Made by a program: the position numbers and the translations under genes
Origin: Kiloniellaceae bacterium
Lineage (GTDB): Bacteria; Pseudomonadota; Alphaproteobacteria; Kiloniellales; Kiloniellaceae
Length of the DNA: 36,410 nucleotides
Direction of reading: 5' to 3'
NCBI GenBank assembly: GCA_021776195.1
Contig: JAJFGK010000068.1
Span: 1 to 36,410 of the forward strand
In this document: positions 7,893 to 16,330 of the stretch, piece by piece
How the letters are laid out: every line of letters begins with the position of its first letter
Numbering within the stretch: the first letter of the stretch is position 1
Notes under the pieces: generated by a model
What the model was told of the DNA's origin: nothing
Databases searched by the model: none
The model's input: the letters and a program-made list of their open reading frames with translations, nothing else

Positions 7893-8396
7893 CTAGGTTT
7901 GCGGCGTCAGATCGCGGATCGCCATCGCGATCTGCTCTGGATGGGCGTGGGCGGTATCGGTGACCAGGTCGGTACCGCTCCACCGCTGATAGTCGCGGGT
8001 GACGACGTCCTTCCATGTCGGCAGACCCATGCCGGCAATATCGGCGGTGCGCGTCGTGACCCGCCGCCGGTGCTCGGTTTCGTCCGAGCACATCACCTCC
8101 ACTTGGACGGCTTTGGCGCCGGCCCGCCGAGCTGTGTCGAGCCACGCCTGGCGCGTCACCGCCACTGGGTTCACCGAATCCGCGATCACCGTATGACCAA
8201 GCCGCAGGTTGTCTTCCGCCAGCCCATAGCCGACCTGGTACCCGGCGTCCTCGAGGCAATCCGGTGCCAAGCACGACGCCATGATCGCCTGTTCAATGGT
8301 ATCGATACGCACATGCACCGCCCGCAGGCGCAACGCCAGCACCCGCGCTACGGTTGTTTTGCCGGTGCCCGGCAGCCCGCCCAAGATGATCAGCAT
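7893..8396 (-). CDS. P-loop ATPase/kinase of the AAA_33 (Zeta-toxin-like kinase) group
   Basis: This 167-residue protein begins MLIILGGLPGTGKTTVARVL, a Walker A motif (GLPGTGKTT) directly at the N-terminus, as in small nucleotide or metabolite kinases of the AAA_33 group. Further family features are HVRIDTIEQAI, VIADSVNPVAVTRQAWLD (central D) and the lid-like segment DETEHRRRVTTR. The substrate cannot be told. Start 8396 places the P-loop in its normal position; the frame extends further up but overlaps the zinc peptidase gene. It lies 10 bp after that gene in the same direction. Confidence 0.82.
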   Translation of the reverse strand: MLIILGGLPGTGKTTVARVLALRLRAVHVRIDTIEQAIMASCLAPDCLEDAGYQVGYGLAEDNLRLGHTVIADSVNPVAVTRQAWLDTARRAGAKAVQVEVMCSDETEHRRRVTTRTADIAGMGLPTWKDVVTRDYQRWSGTDLVTDTAHAHPEQIAMAIRDLTPQT

Positions 8397-8406
8397 GGTC
8401 CGCCGT

Positions 8407-9360
8407 TCAAAGCCGCGCCGCGGTGAACGTATCGCAAGTCGCCGTATCGCCGTTGTCCAAGCCGCGCCGGAACCATGCGACCCGTTGCGCTGAGCTGCCA
8501 TGGGTAAACGAATCCGGCACCACCCGGCCACCGCCGCGGCCTTGTAGCCGGTCGTCGCCGATGGCGCTTGCGGCGTTGAGCGCCTCGTCGATGTCGCCGT
8601 CCTCGATCACATCGCCTCGGGCGGTCAGTACATGCGCCCAGATGCCGGCGAAACAGTCCGCTTGCAGCTCGAGCCGCACCGATAGGGCATTGCTCTCGGC
8701 CTGGCTCGCCCGCCGCCGTTCCGCCTGCACCTCGCTGGAAATACCCAGCAACGTTTGCACATGATGGGCGACCTCGTGCGCGATCACGTAAGCCTGGGCA
8801 AAGTCCCCCGGCGCGCCAAGCTTGTTGCGCAGATCCTGGTAAAACGATAGGTCGATGTAGATCTGTTGATCAGCCGGACAATAAAACGGTCCCGTCGCCG
8901 ACTGCGCGAAGCCACACGCCGACTCCACCGCGCCGGAAAACAACACCAGCGTCGGCTTGTCATATCGCCGGCCGTCCTGCCGGAACAGTTGGGTCCAGGC
9001 ATCCTCCGTATCGGCCAGCACAACTGAAATGAATGCCGACAGGTCATCGTCGGCCGGCGATGGCGCACCCTGTCCGATAGGCGCGTTTTGGCCGTCGACG
9101 TTGGACAGCAAACCGCTTTGCTCGACTAGCCAGAAGATCGCCACGACCGCGATTACCAGGAACAGCCCGGCGCGGCCCTTTGGCAGCCGAAGTCCCGGGC
9201 CAATACCGCCGCGCCCTATGCCACCTCGCCCAAATCCGCCCCTGCCAAATCCGCCGCGGCCAAAACCGCGTCCGGTTCGACGCGGCGACCGCGGTGCCCG
9301 CGCTGTCGTGTTGCGCATGTCGCGCACGTTCAGGCTGCGCCGCCGGCCCCGCCATTTCAT
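8407..9360 (-). CDS. Neutral zinc metallopeptidase, YpfJ family
   Basis: The 317-residue protein has a basic, glycine-rich cytoplasmic N-terminus with repeated GFGRGG/GIGRGG units (about residues 32-54). One membrane helix follows (about 64-79, AGLFLVIAVVAIFWLV), then a large extracytoplasmic domain. The zinc site is visible as HEVAHH (195-200), with the downstream LELQADCFAGIWA glutamate ligand. CGFAQSATGPFYCPADQQIY is a family hallmark. Such proteins are predicted membrane-bound peptidases of unknown substrate. GGAG precedes the ATG. The RG-rich repeat is longer than the usual arginine patch and may be lineage specific. Confidence 0.93.
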   Translation of the reverse strand: MKWRGRRRSLNVRDMRNTTARAPRSPRRTGRGFGRGGFGRGGFGRGGIGRGGIGPGLRLPKGRAGLFLVIAVVAIFWLVEQSGLLSNVDGQNAPIGQGAPSPADDDLSAFISVVLADTEDAWTQLFRQDGRRYDKPTLVLFSGAVESACGFAQSATGPFYCPADQQIYIDLSFYQDLRNKLGAPGDFAQAYVIAHEVAHHVQTLLGISSEVQAERRRASQAESNALSVRLELQADCFAGIWAHVLTARGDVIEDGDIDEALNAASAIGDDRLQGRGGGRVVPDSFTHGSSAQRVAWFRRGLDNGDTATCDTFTAARL

Positions 9361-9377
9361 CTACACCACTCCGGTTG

Positions 9378-10196
9378 TTAGCCTTGCCAATCGGGTTGCC
9401 AATCGACCGGGTCGATTATCCGGCCGCCGGGCTTTGCCAGCCCTGTAATTGCCGCCATCTCGTCATCCGTCAGCGCGAAATCGAACACGTCGATATTCTC
9501 AATAATCCGCGACGGCGTCGCACTTTTGGGGATGGCGATGACGTTCTGCTGCACATGCCAGCGTAAAGTAACCTGCGGCGGCGTCTTGCCGTACCGTTCC
9601 GCGATACTGGTCAATACCGGGTTCTGCAGGTTTCTGCCAATCGGGCAATACGCTGTCATCGCCATGCCCAGTTCGTTGATCACCGCGCGCATCCGCGTCT
9701 GATCCAGGTAGGGGTGGCATTCGATCTGCAGCGAAACCAGCGGCGCCGCGCTCGCCGCGACGGCCGCCCGCAGTTGTCCGGCGTTGAAATTCGACACGCC
9801 GATATGCCGCGCCAATCCGGCGCTGTGCACCTCGTTCAGCGCCCCGATCATTTCCTCGACGGCAACGTTCCGGCCGGGCCAGTGGATCAGCATCAGGTCG
9901 GCCGGGCCGATGCCCAGCCGGTCGATCCCCGCCGCCGCCGCTTGTTGCAGATCGCCGTCCGCTATGTCGTCCGGCGCGATCTTCGTGGTCACGAACACTT
10001 CCGCCCGGTCGATGCCGCTCGCCCGGACAGCCGCGCCGACGGCGGCCTCATTCCCGTACATCGCCGCCGTGTCGATGTGCCGGTAGCCGGCGTCCAGCGC
10101 TGCGATCACCGCATCGCGGCAGGCCGACCCTTTCATCGGCCAGGTGCCCAATCCAATCGCCGGGATCGCGGCGCCGTTGGCGTTGATGGTCTCCAT
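9378..10196 (-). CDS. Aldo/keto reductase
   Basis: The 272-residue enzyme reduces aldehydes or ketones with NADPH. The catalytic tetrad is visible: D and Y in GYRHIDTAAMYGNE, K in VFVTTKIAPDD, and H in DLMLIHWPG. The nucleotide-binding end includes NVIAIPKSATPSRIIENIDV. It is closest in style to DkgA/DkgB-type 2,5-diketogluconate or methylglyoxal reductases, but the substrate is not assigned. The start at 10196 (METINANG) is chosen because GGAG lies 6 bases upstream and the AKR homology begins there. It diverges from the ABC exporter gene. Confidence 0.92.
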   Translation of the reverse strand: METINANGAAIPAIGLGTWPMKGSACRDAVIAALDAGYRHIDTAAMYGNEAAVGAAVRASGIDRAEVFVTTKIAPDDIADGDLQQAAAAGIDRLGIGPADLMLIHWPGRNVAVEEMIGALNEVHSAGLARHIGVSNFNAGQLRAAVAASAAPLVSLQIECHPYLDQTRMRAVINELGMAMTAYCPIGRNLQNPVLTSIAERYGKTPPQVTLRWHVQQNVIAIPKSATPSRIIENIDVFDFALTDDEMAAITGLAKPGGRIIDPVDWQPDWQG

Positions 10197-10305
10197 CCGA
10201 ATCTCCATTTCAGGTGGCGCCATGATGCCCGTGGCCGGGGAGCCGTCAAGCCTTCGCTGGATCCTGCTCTTGACCCGGCCCGGCCGGCGACCGACATTGC
10301 CCCCG

Positions 10306-12156
10306 ATGTCAGCCGACCCCCTGCACAATCCAGAATCCGGACGCCGCCACGAAACCCGCGCCGTGCGCGCGCTTCTGCCCTATTTGTGGCCGGCCGGTGA
10401 GTGGAACGTGAAGGTGCGCGTCGTCATCGCCGTCGCGCTGTTGTTTGCCGCCAAGGGCGCCATCGTCTTCGTGCCGCTGATTTATAAACAGGTCATCGAT
10501 AGCTTCACCTCGCAAGCCGAGGCTGACGCCATCATCGTCGTCCCCTTGGCGTTGATTATCGGCTACGGCCTGGTCAGCTTGATCTCCCGCATCATGGGCG
10601 AGCTTCGCGACTTCGCCTTCGCCCGGGTCGGCCAGCGCGCCATACGCGCCGTCGCCCTGCGCACCTTCCGCACCTTGCACAAGCTGGCCTTGCGCTTTCA
10701 TCTCGATCGCCAGACCGGCGGCCTGTCCCGCGCCATCGAGCGCGGCATCAAGGGCATCGAATTTCTGCTCCGCTTCATGTTGTTCAACATCGGCCCGACG
10801 TTGGTCGAGATCGCCCTGGTCAGCGTCATTCTCTGGCGCCTCTATGGCTTCCGTTTCAGCGCCGTCTTCATGCTCACCCTCGGCCTCTACATCGCCTTCA
10901 CGCTGATGGTCACAGAGTGGCGTCTGAAATTTCGCCGCGCCATGAACGAGAGCGACAGCCAGGCCAATACCAAGGCCATCGACAGCTTGCTGAACTACGA
11001 GACCGTCAAGTACTTCGGCAACGAGGACCACGAGGCCGGCCGCTACGACGCCGCCATGCGCAACTACGAGAACATGGCCGTCCGTTCCCTGACATCCCTG
11101 GCCTTGCTCAACATTGGCCAGGCGCTGATCCTCGGCGTCGGCTTGACCGGCGTCATGGTCATGGCCGGCTTCGGCGTTGCCGGTGGCACTATGACCGTCG
11201 GCGATTTCGTCGCCATCAACGTTTACATGCTGCAACTCGCCGTGCCGTTGAACTTCCTCGGCTTTGTCTATCGCGAGATCAAGCAGTCCCTCACCGACAT
11301 GGAATCCATGTTCACGTTGTTGAACGAGGATCCTGAGATCAAGGACACCCCCGGCGCGTTGCCCATCTGTGTCGAGGGCGGCGTCGTCACCTTCGACCAC
11401 GTCTCCTTCGGCTACGACGTCCGGCGGCCGATCTTAAAGGATGTGAATTTCCGCGTTCCCGCCGGTAACACCGTCGCCATCGTCGGCCCCACCGGCGCCG
11501 GCAAGTCGACCATCAGCCGCCTGCTGTTCCGCTTCTACGACGTCGACGGCGGCGCCGTCACCATCGACGGCCAGGACATCCGCACCGTTAGCCAGGACAG
11601 CCTCCGCGCCTCCCTCGGCATCGTCCCTCAGGACACCGTGCTGTTTAACGACAGCATTTTCTACAACATCCAATACGGCCGCCCCGACGCCACCCCGGCG
11701 GAAGTCGAAAATGCCGCCCGCATGGCCCAGGTCCACGATTTCGTTATGCAACTGCCCGACGGCTACAACACCCGCGTCGGCGAACGCGGCCTGAAATTGT
11801 CCGGCGGTGAGAAGCAACGCGTCGCCATCGCCCGCACGATCCTCAAGGATCCGAAGATCCTCCTGTTCGACGAGGCCACATCCGCACTGGACAGCCACAC
11901 TGAAAAAGAAATTCAAGCCGCCCTGACCCGTGTCTCCGCCGACCGCACCACCCTGATCATTGCCCACCGCCTATCGACGGTCGTCGATGCCGACCAGATC
12001 CTGGTGATGGACAACGGTAAAATCGTCGAGCGCGGCAACCACGCCCAACTCCTCGACAAACGCGGCGCCTACCACGCCCTGTGGACCCGCCAGCAATCGG
12101 CGGCGGAGCGGGACGGGCTCGAGCCCGCGCTGGTTCCGGCGACCGAGGCCACTTAG
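10306..12156 (+). CDS. atm1: Atm1-type ABC exporter (fused permease and ATPase)
   Basis: The protein has about 616 residues: a six-helix ABC membrane domain, then one ATPase. The ATPase shows Walker A GPTGAGKST, signature LSGGEKQR, Walker B ILLFDEATSALD and H-loop AHRLST. The membrane-domain sequence LLNYETVKYFGNEDHEAGRY is characteristic of the Atm1/ABCB7 group, which exports glutathione-bound sulfur or metal species from the cytoplasm (family knowledge). Homology starts at about LLPYLWPAGEWNVK, so I take ATG 10306, although no clear Shine-Dalgarno precedes it. An earlier ATG at 10222 has AGGTGG upstream and would add 28 residues. It is a single gene, tail to tail with the flavoprotein gene at 12257. 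Confidence 0.93.
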   Translation: MSADPLHNPESGRRHETRAVRALLPYLWPAGEWNVKVRVVIAVALLFAAKGAIVFVPLIYKQVIDSFTSQAEADAIIVVPLALIIGYGLVSLISRIMGELRDFAFARVGQRAIRAVALRTFRTLHKLALRFHLDRQTGGLSRAIERGIKGIEFLLRFMLFNIGPTLVEIALVSVILWRLYGFRFSAVFMLTLGLYIAFTLMVTEWRLKFRRAMNESDSQANTKAIDSLLNYETVKYFGNEDHEAGRYDAAMRNYENMAVRSLTSLALLNIGQALILGVGLTGVMVMAGFGVAGGTMTVGDFVAINVYMLQLAVPLNFLGFVYREIKQSLTDMESMFTLLNEDPEIKDTPGALPICVEGGVVTFDHVSFGYDVRRPILKDVNFRVPAGNTVAIVGPTGAGKSTISRLLFRFYDVDGGAVTIDGQDIRTVSQDSLRASLGIVPQDTVLFNDSIFYNIQYGRPDATPAEVENAARMAQVHDFVMQLPDGYNTRVGERGLKLSGGEKQRVAIARTILKDPKILLFDEATSALDSHTEKEIQAALTRVSADRTTLIIAHRLSTVVDADQILVMDNGKIVERGNHAQLLDKRGAYHALWTRQQSAAERDGLEPALVPATEAT

Positions 12157-12201
12157 ACGCGCCAAAACGCTGCCTGTGATCATGGTCACTGGTGTGACCG
12201 G

Positions 12202-12248
12202 CGGCTTGCCCATTGTCACAGGTCTTGCACGCGGCCAAGGACATCGAC
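12202..12248 (+). pseudogene. Decayed fragment of a second sensor-MFS gene
   Basis: Positions 12219-12248 match 13652-13681, inside the sensor domain of the 962-residue gene, at 27 of 30 bases. The preceding bases (12202-12218) also resemble 13618-13634, with about 17 bp missing between the two blocks. The match includes the codons for QVLHAAKEID. The deletion shifts frame and a TGA follows at once, so this is a non-coding relic in the same orientation as its intact relative, in the gap between two convergent genes. Its shortness keeps the call tentative. Confidence 0.5.
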
Positions 12249-12256
12249 TGAGCTTG

Positions 12257-13333
12257 TTACGGCGACGCCAGCGCCTTAAGGCGCTGCGCGGCGTCCTCCG
12301 CCAGACGTCGGGTCAGGTCGCCGCTGCCCATTTCACGGCCCAGGCTTGCCGCCTGACCTGACCAAAGCGAGGAAAAATCAGCGCTCCCTGCCGCCTCCGC
12401 TTTAGCTTTCAACGGCGCCAGTGCGCCGCCGGCGGTCGGGAATGCCGGCGCCAGTTCCGACATTGGACCGACCTCACGCATTACCCGGTTCATAAGGCTG
12501 CGCGCCGGCCTGCCGGTGAACACGTTTGTCAGGGCGGTTCCATCGTCTCGCGCTGCCTTGAGGGCGTCGCGGTGAAGGTCGGTGATTGTTGCCTCCGGGG
12601 TGAAAAGGTATGCGGTACCTATCTGCGCCCCCGCGGCGCCAAGCGCAAACGCCGCCGCAATGCCACGGCCATCGGCAATGCCGCCGGCGGCAATCACCGG
12701 AACGCTCACCGCGTCCACAACCTGCGGCACCAGGGCCAGTGTCCCCGCTTGCGTCCCAGTGTTGTCTGTCAGAAACATGCCGCGATGACCGCCGGCTTCG
12801 CATCCCTGGGCGATGATCACGTCGCACCCGTTGTCTTCCAGCCAGCGCGCTTCCTCCGCCGTGGTCGCGGAACTCATCACCCGGCACCCGACTGCCTTCA
12901 CGCGGTTAACCACCTCTGGCGTGGGCAGACCGAAATGAAAACTCAAAAATTCCGGTTTGAGGTCCTCAACGATCTCGCACATGGCCTCGCCGAAGGGCGC
13001 GAGATTTATTGCCGGTGCGGTGGCGGCGTCCGCCCCGAACTCGTCGTAGTACCCCCTCAATCGTGCCGCCCATGCCGTGTCGCGCGCGCCGTCGGCCTTG
13101 GCCGGCCCGTGACAGAAGAAGTTGACGTTGAATGGCTTGGATGTGCTCTGGCCGATGACGCCGATTTCGGCGCGCGCCATGGCCGTATCCAGCAGCGCGC
13201 ATGGCAGCGAGCCGAGGCCGCCCGCTGCGCTGACCGCCGCCGCCATCGCCGATCCGTTTGCCCCCGCCATCGGCGCCTGAATAATCGGCAACTCAATGCC
13301 GGCAAGCTCAAGCAATCTGTTATTTGGCCACAT
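12257..13333 (-). CDS. Nitronate monooxygenase-like NAD(P)H-dependent flavin oxidoreductase
   Basis: The 358-residue TIM-barrel flavoprotein shows the family landmarks: LPIIQAPMAGANGSAMAAAV at the N-terminus, IIAQGCEAGGHRG in the middle, and VPVIAAGGIADGRGIAAAFA for FMN phosphate binding. Relatives include 2-nitropropane dioxygenase / nitronate monooxygenase and enoyl-ACP reductase II. The family oxidises alkyl nitronates or acts as a quinone reductase, so the reaction is not certain. The ATG at 13333 has GGAGG at good spacing; the extra 18 codons upstream are not needed for homology. Confidence 0.9.
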   Translation of the reverse strand: MWPNNRLLELAGIELPIIQAPMAGANGSAMAAAVSAAGGLGSLPCALLDTAMARAEIGVIGQSTSKPFNVNFFCHGPAKADGARDTAWAARLRGYYDEFGADAATAPAINLAPFGEAMCEIVEDLKPEFLSFHFGLPTPEVVNRVKAVGCRVMSSATTAEEARWLEDNGCDVIIAQGCEAGGHRGMFLTDNTGTQAGTLALVPQVVDAVSVPVIAAGGIADGRGIAAAFALGAAGAQIGTAYLFTPEATITDLHRDALKAARDDGTALTNVFTGRPARSLMNRVMREVGPMSELAPAFPTAGGALAPLKAKAEAAGSADFSSLWSGQAASLGREMGSGDLTRRLAEDAAQRLKALASP

Positions 13334-13441
13334 TCCGTCCTCCACCCAATGCACGCCTTCGTAGCTTATGCTCTTCCACAGCGTCATGACATCGGCGTCC
13401 GTGCATTCGACGCCTGCCCAGCAATCGCATAGCCTGTATCT

Positions 13442-16330
13442 ATGTTGATGCTATGGCGGAACTGGGTCGCGTTCGTTGCCGTGTTGGCGGTTGTGCTTAC
13501 GACCTTGGGCGTCCTTTCCGCCCTCCAGCATGACGCCATCCTAAGCCGCTTGACCCAGCAGCGCTTGGCCGTGATCGCCGAGACCACGGCGTCGCCGTTC
13601 CGCTCGGTCATCGGCCTTGGCTTGCCCATCGCCACGGTGCGCAACGCCAAGCAGGTTTTGCACGCCGCCAAGGAGATCGACCCCTCCGTCGTCAGCATCC
13701 AAGTATTTCACCCAACCGGAATCGTCGTCCATACCACGGCTGAAGACAATGGCCCGCCGATCGGCAAAGATATTCTTCTGACTCAATCTTTGAGCACCGA
13801 CGACCGCTGGAGTGCCACCGGCGACGGCGAATTGCTCGCCGGTCTTACCCTGCGAAATCCCAACGGCAGTGCCATCGGCGGTATCCTGGTGTCCAGCAAA
13901 AGCAGTGACGTCGAGGCCAACTCGGCCGCTGTGGTCCGGCGTATCGCCTTCACCACCATCGGTGTCTTCGTCGCATTTTCAGTGCTTGCTTTGTTTATGC
14001 TGCGGCTACGGTTGGCGGGGGTCATGCGCGGCTTGGCGAAACTGCAACGCCTGTCCGACGATTTCAGCGATGAGCGGCAATACCACGCCGAAACCCCCGC
14101 GCCTTCCGTCGCCGATGCGCGGTACGGCTTCTTCACCGATGCGATTGTCGAGCTCGAGCGGCAACTGAACGACGCCTTCGCGCATTTCCGTGCGGCCCGC
14201 CGCCGGCTCTCGGAGGTGGCCGGTCGCGATACACCCGATCCCGGGACGACCAACACCGGACCGGAACCACCCCGGCTGGTCACCGGCTCGGTTTCCGAGA
14301 CCACCCTGTCGCGCGCGTTCGCCCGCAAGCTGACCCCGTGGGCCGCCGCCATCATCCTGGGGTCGGTACTGTCCCTTGGCTATTTTGTGCAGCGCGACGT
14401 GACCCAGTCATTTGCGCCTGAATTGGCGGCCCGCACTCAACTCATCGGCGCCGTCGCCAACGCCAACGTCCAGCGTGCCGTAAATGCCGGGGTTCCCCTC
14501 ACCAGCTTGACCGGCGCGGAGAGCTACTTCGCTGGCCTGCTCGACCACTTTCCCGAGGTATCGTACTTCGGCGTCGCCACCGGCAAGATCGTTTATGAGG
14601 CCGGCAAGCGCCAGGAAACGCTCTTCGCCCCAGCCCAATCACGCAAGGATGTTCCGACTTTCCCGATCACCAGCGGCGGTGAACAGATCGGTTACATCAT
14701 CATCGATGCCAATTCGGAATTTTTCGTCGGTGAATTCCGCGAAATGTTGCTCGATTTCGCCGTCGTCGTCCTGGTCGTCATGCTGCTGGCGTTCCAGATC
14801 ATGACGGTGGTCATCAGCCGGTCTTTAACCGCTCCCTTCATCCGCCTGCAATATTTGGCCGGGCTGCAAGCCGCCGGCGATTTTTCGACGGTGATCGTCG
14901 CAAAAGGCGTGACCGCCATCGATCGCCTGACCGGCAAGCTGTCGCAGCATGCCGCCGAGCTTCATCGCGGCTTCGCCGCGGCGGTGACACGACAATCTGC
15001 CGATCATCAACCGGCCGGCCTTGGCCGGCTTGAAGCTCAACATGGCCTGCGCCGTGGGCGTCCCGATCAGGTTCGGTTCTCTTACCTGAGTGATGTTCGG
15101 CTGCCCCTGTTTTTGTTCGCGGCGGCCGATGAATTGCCGTTGGCGTTCTTCCCCCTGTTCACTGCGGCGGCGGACAACCCTTTGACCTGGTTGGATCCAG
15201 GTGTGGTCATCAGCCTGCCATTGGCCGGGTATCTCGTCGCCATAGTATTCGGCTCCCCCCTCGCACGTCCCTTGGCTGAACGGTTCGGCCACCGCCGGCT
15301 GTTGTTGTTTGCAGCCGTGCCGACATTGCTTGCCCATTTGGGGCTGTATCTTTCGACCGATGTGATCGAGATCGTGCTGTTCCGCACGATCACCGGGTTG
15401 GGTTATGCCATCGCCACCTTGACGTGCCAGGACTATGTGCTCGACGCCGTGCCGCGCAAAGACCGCAACCGCTCACTCGGATCGTTCACCGCGGCGATGT
15501 ATAGCGGCCTTTTCGCCGGTACCGCTTTGGGCGGCGTCCTGGCCGATCGCCTCGGCCAAAGCACCGTGTTTGCCGTTAGCGCCGGATTAGTCTTGGTCTC
15601 CGGAATCCTGACCCATCGCCTGTTGCCGCCTCGGCTGAGCGCGAACACAGCCGTCATCAGCGCCCCGGTTGAGCCGCGTCGGTACCTGCCTCCCATATGG
15701 CGGCCGCTCCATAGCCTGCGATTTGCCGCACTGGTGTTTGGTGTCGCTATCCCGGCGAACATTCTCATGCAGGCGTTTATTTCGTTCTTGGTCGCGCTGC
15801 AGCTCAATGCCATCGGCGCCTCCGCCGCCGACATCGGCCGCATCCTGATGACCTATTTTCTCGCCATCGCCCTTGTCGGGCCGGTCGCGCCGCGCCTGTT
15901 CGAGCACAGAATCAGCCCCACTTATGTCGGCCTTCTGGGGGCGGTTCTATCCGGTATCAGTTTGTCCGTGGTCGTCGTCTGGCCGGCCCAATGGTCCATG
16001 TTGTTCGCCGTGGCCGGTGCTGGGATCGCCCATGGCATGGTCCGCGATCCCCAGGTTGCCGTGGCCATGGATATCGCCGAGCGGGAGTTGGCCCATCTCG
16101 GATCGACCACGGTGCTTGGATCTCTGCGCACCCTTGAGCGCACGGGCAGCATCATCGGTTTGGTGGCGATCGCGATTCTCGCCAGCTTTGTTGGCTACGT
16201 GAATGCGATCGCCGCAATTGCCGGCCTGGTGTTTGCCGGCGCCGCCGGATTCGCGTTGGCCTCAGCCGCCAGCTACCTCAGTCCACGGTCTCGGCGAATT
16301 GCAGAATCCCCACCGGCGGATACAGGTTGA
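13442..16330 (+). CDS. Fusion of two membrane-anchored sensor modules with an MFS transporter
   Basis: One unbroken frame of 962 residues. Module 1 has TM helix 8-28, an extracytoplasmic domain (about 29-167) and TM helix 168-188, followed by a HAMP/coiled-coil-like stretch to about 260. Module 2 has TM helix 299-318, an extracytoplasmic domain (about 319-436) and TM helix 437-459, followed by a HAMP-like segment (459-510). A basic linker (510-550) leads into a 12-helix MFS transporter (551-950), with FGSPLARPLAERFGHRR as the usual loop 2-3 motif. Both extracytoplasmic domains are of Cache-like size and share the start of a motif (GLPI/GVPL then FxEVSYFGV-type strands). No kinase or cyclase domain is present. 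The transporter may be gated by outside ligands (inference). No good Shine-Dalgarno is seen before the ATG. The 3' end overlaps the convergent binding-protein gene by 53 bp. Confidence 0.85.
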   Translation: MLMLWRNWVAFVAVLAVVLTTLGVLSALQHDAILSRLTQQRLAVIAETTASPFRSVIGLGLPIATVRNAKQVLHAAKEIDPSVVSIQVFHPTGIVVHTTAEDNGPPIGKDILLTQSLSTDDRWSATGDGELLAGLTLRNPNGSAIGGILVSSKSSDVEANSAAVVRRIAFTTIGVFVAFSVLALFMLRLRLAGVMRGLAKLQRLSDDFSDERQYHAETPAPSVADARYGFFTDAIVELERQLNDAFAHFRAARRRLSEVAGRDTPDPGTTNTGPEPPRLVTGSVSETTLSRAFARKLTPWAAAIILGSVLSLGYFVQRDVTQSFAPELAARTQLIGAVANANVQRAVNAGVPLTSLTGAESYFAGLLDHFPEVSYFGVATGKIVYEAGKRQETLFAPAQSRKDVPTFPITSGGEQIGYIIIDANSEFFVGEFREMLLDFAVVVLVVMLLAFQIMTVVISRSLTAPFIRLQYLAGLQAAGDFSTVIVAKGVTAIDRLTGKLSQHAAELHRGFAAAVTRQSADHQPAGLGRLEAQHGLRRGRPDQVRFSYLSDVRLPLFLFAAADELPLAFFPLFTAAADNPLTWLDPGVVISLPLAGYLVAIVFGSPLARPLAERFGHRRLLLFAAVPTLLAHLGLYLSTDVIEIVLFRTITGLGYAIATLTCQDYVLDAVPRKDRNRSLGSFTAAMYSGLFAGTALGGVLADRLGQSTVFAVSAGLVLVSGILTHRLLPPRLSANTAVISAPVEPRRYLPPIWRPLHSLRFAALVFGVAIPANILMQAFISFLVALQLNAIGASAADIGRILMTYFLAIALVGPVAPRLFEHRISPTYVGLLGAVLSGISLSVVVVWPAQWSMLFAVAGAGIAHGMVRDPQVAVAMDIAERELAHLGSTTVLGSLRTLERTGSIIGLVAIAILASFVGYVNAIAAIAGLVFAGAAGFALASAASYLSPRSRRIAESPPADTG

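Noticed and set aside
10309..11400. 363-codon minus-strand frame rich in Asp, Glu and Gln
   Set aside because: It is antisense to the Atm1-type exporter; the acidic composition is what complementary reading of GC-rich membrane-protein DNA produces.
14980..15070. Possible frameshift between the sensor part and the MFS part
   Set aside because: The linker is basic and unlike either neighbour, but the frame is continuous and the other frames do not extend either domain, so a single fusion gene is the simpler reading.
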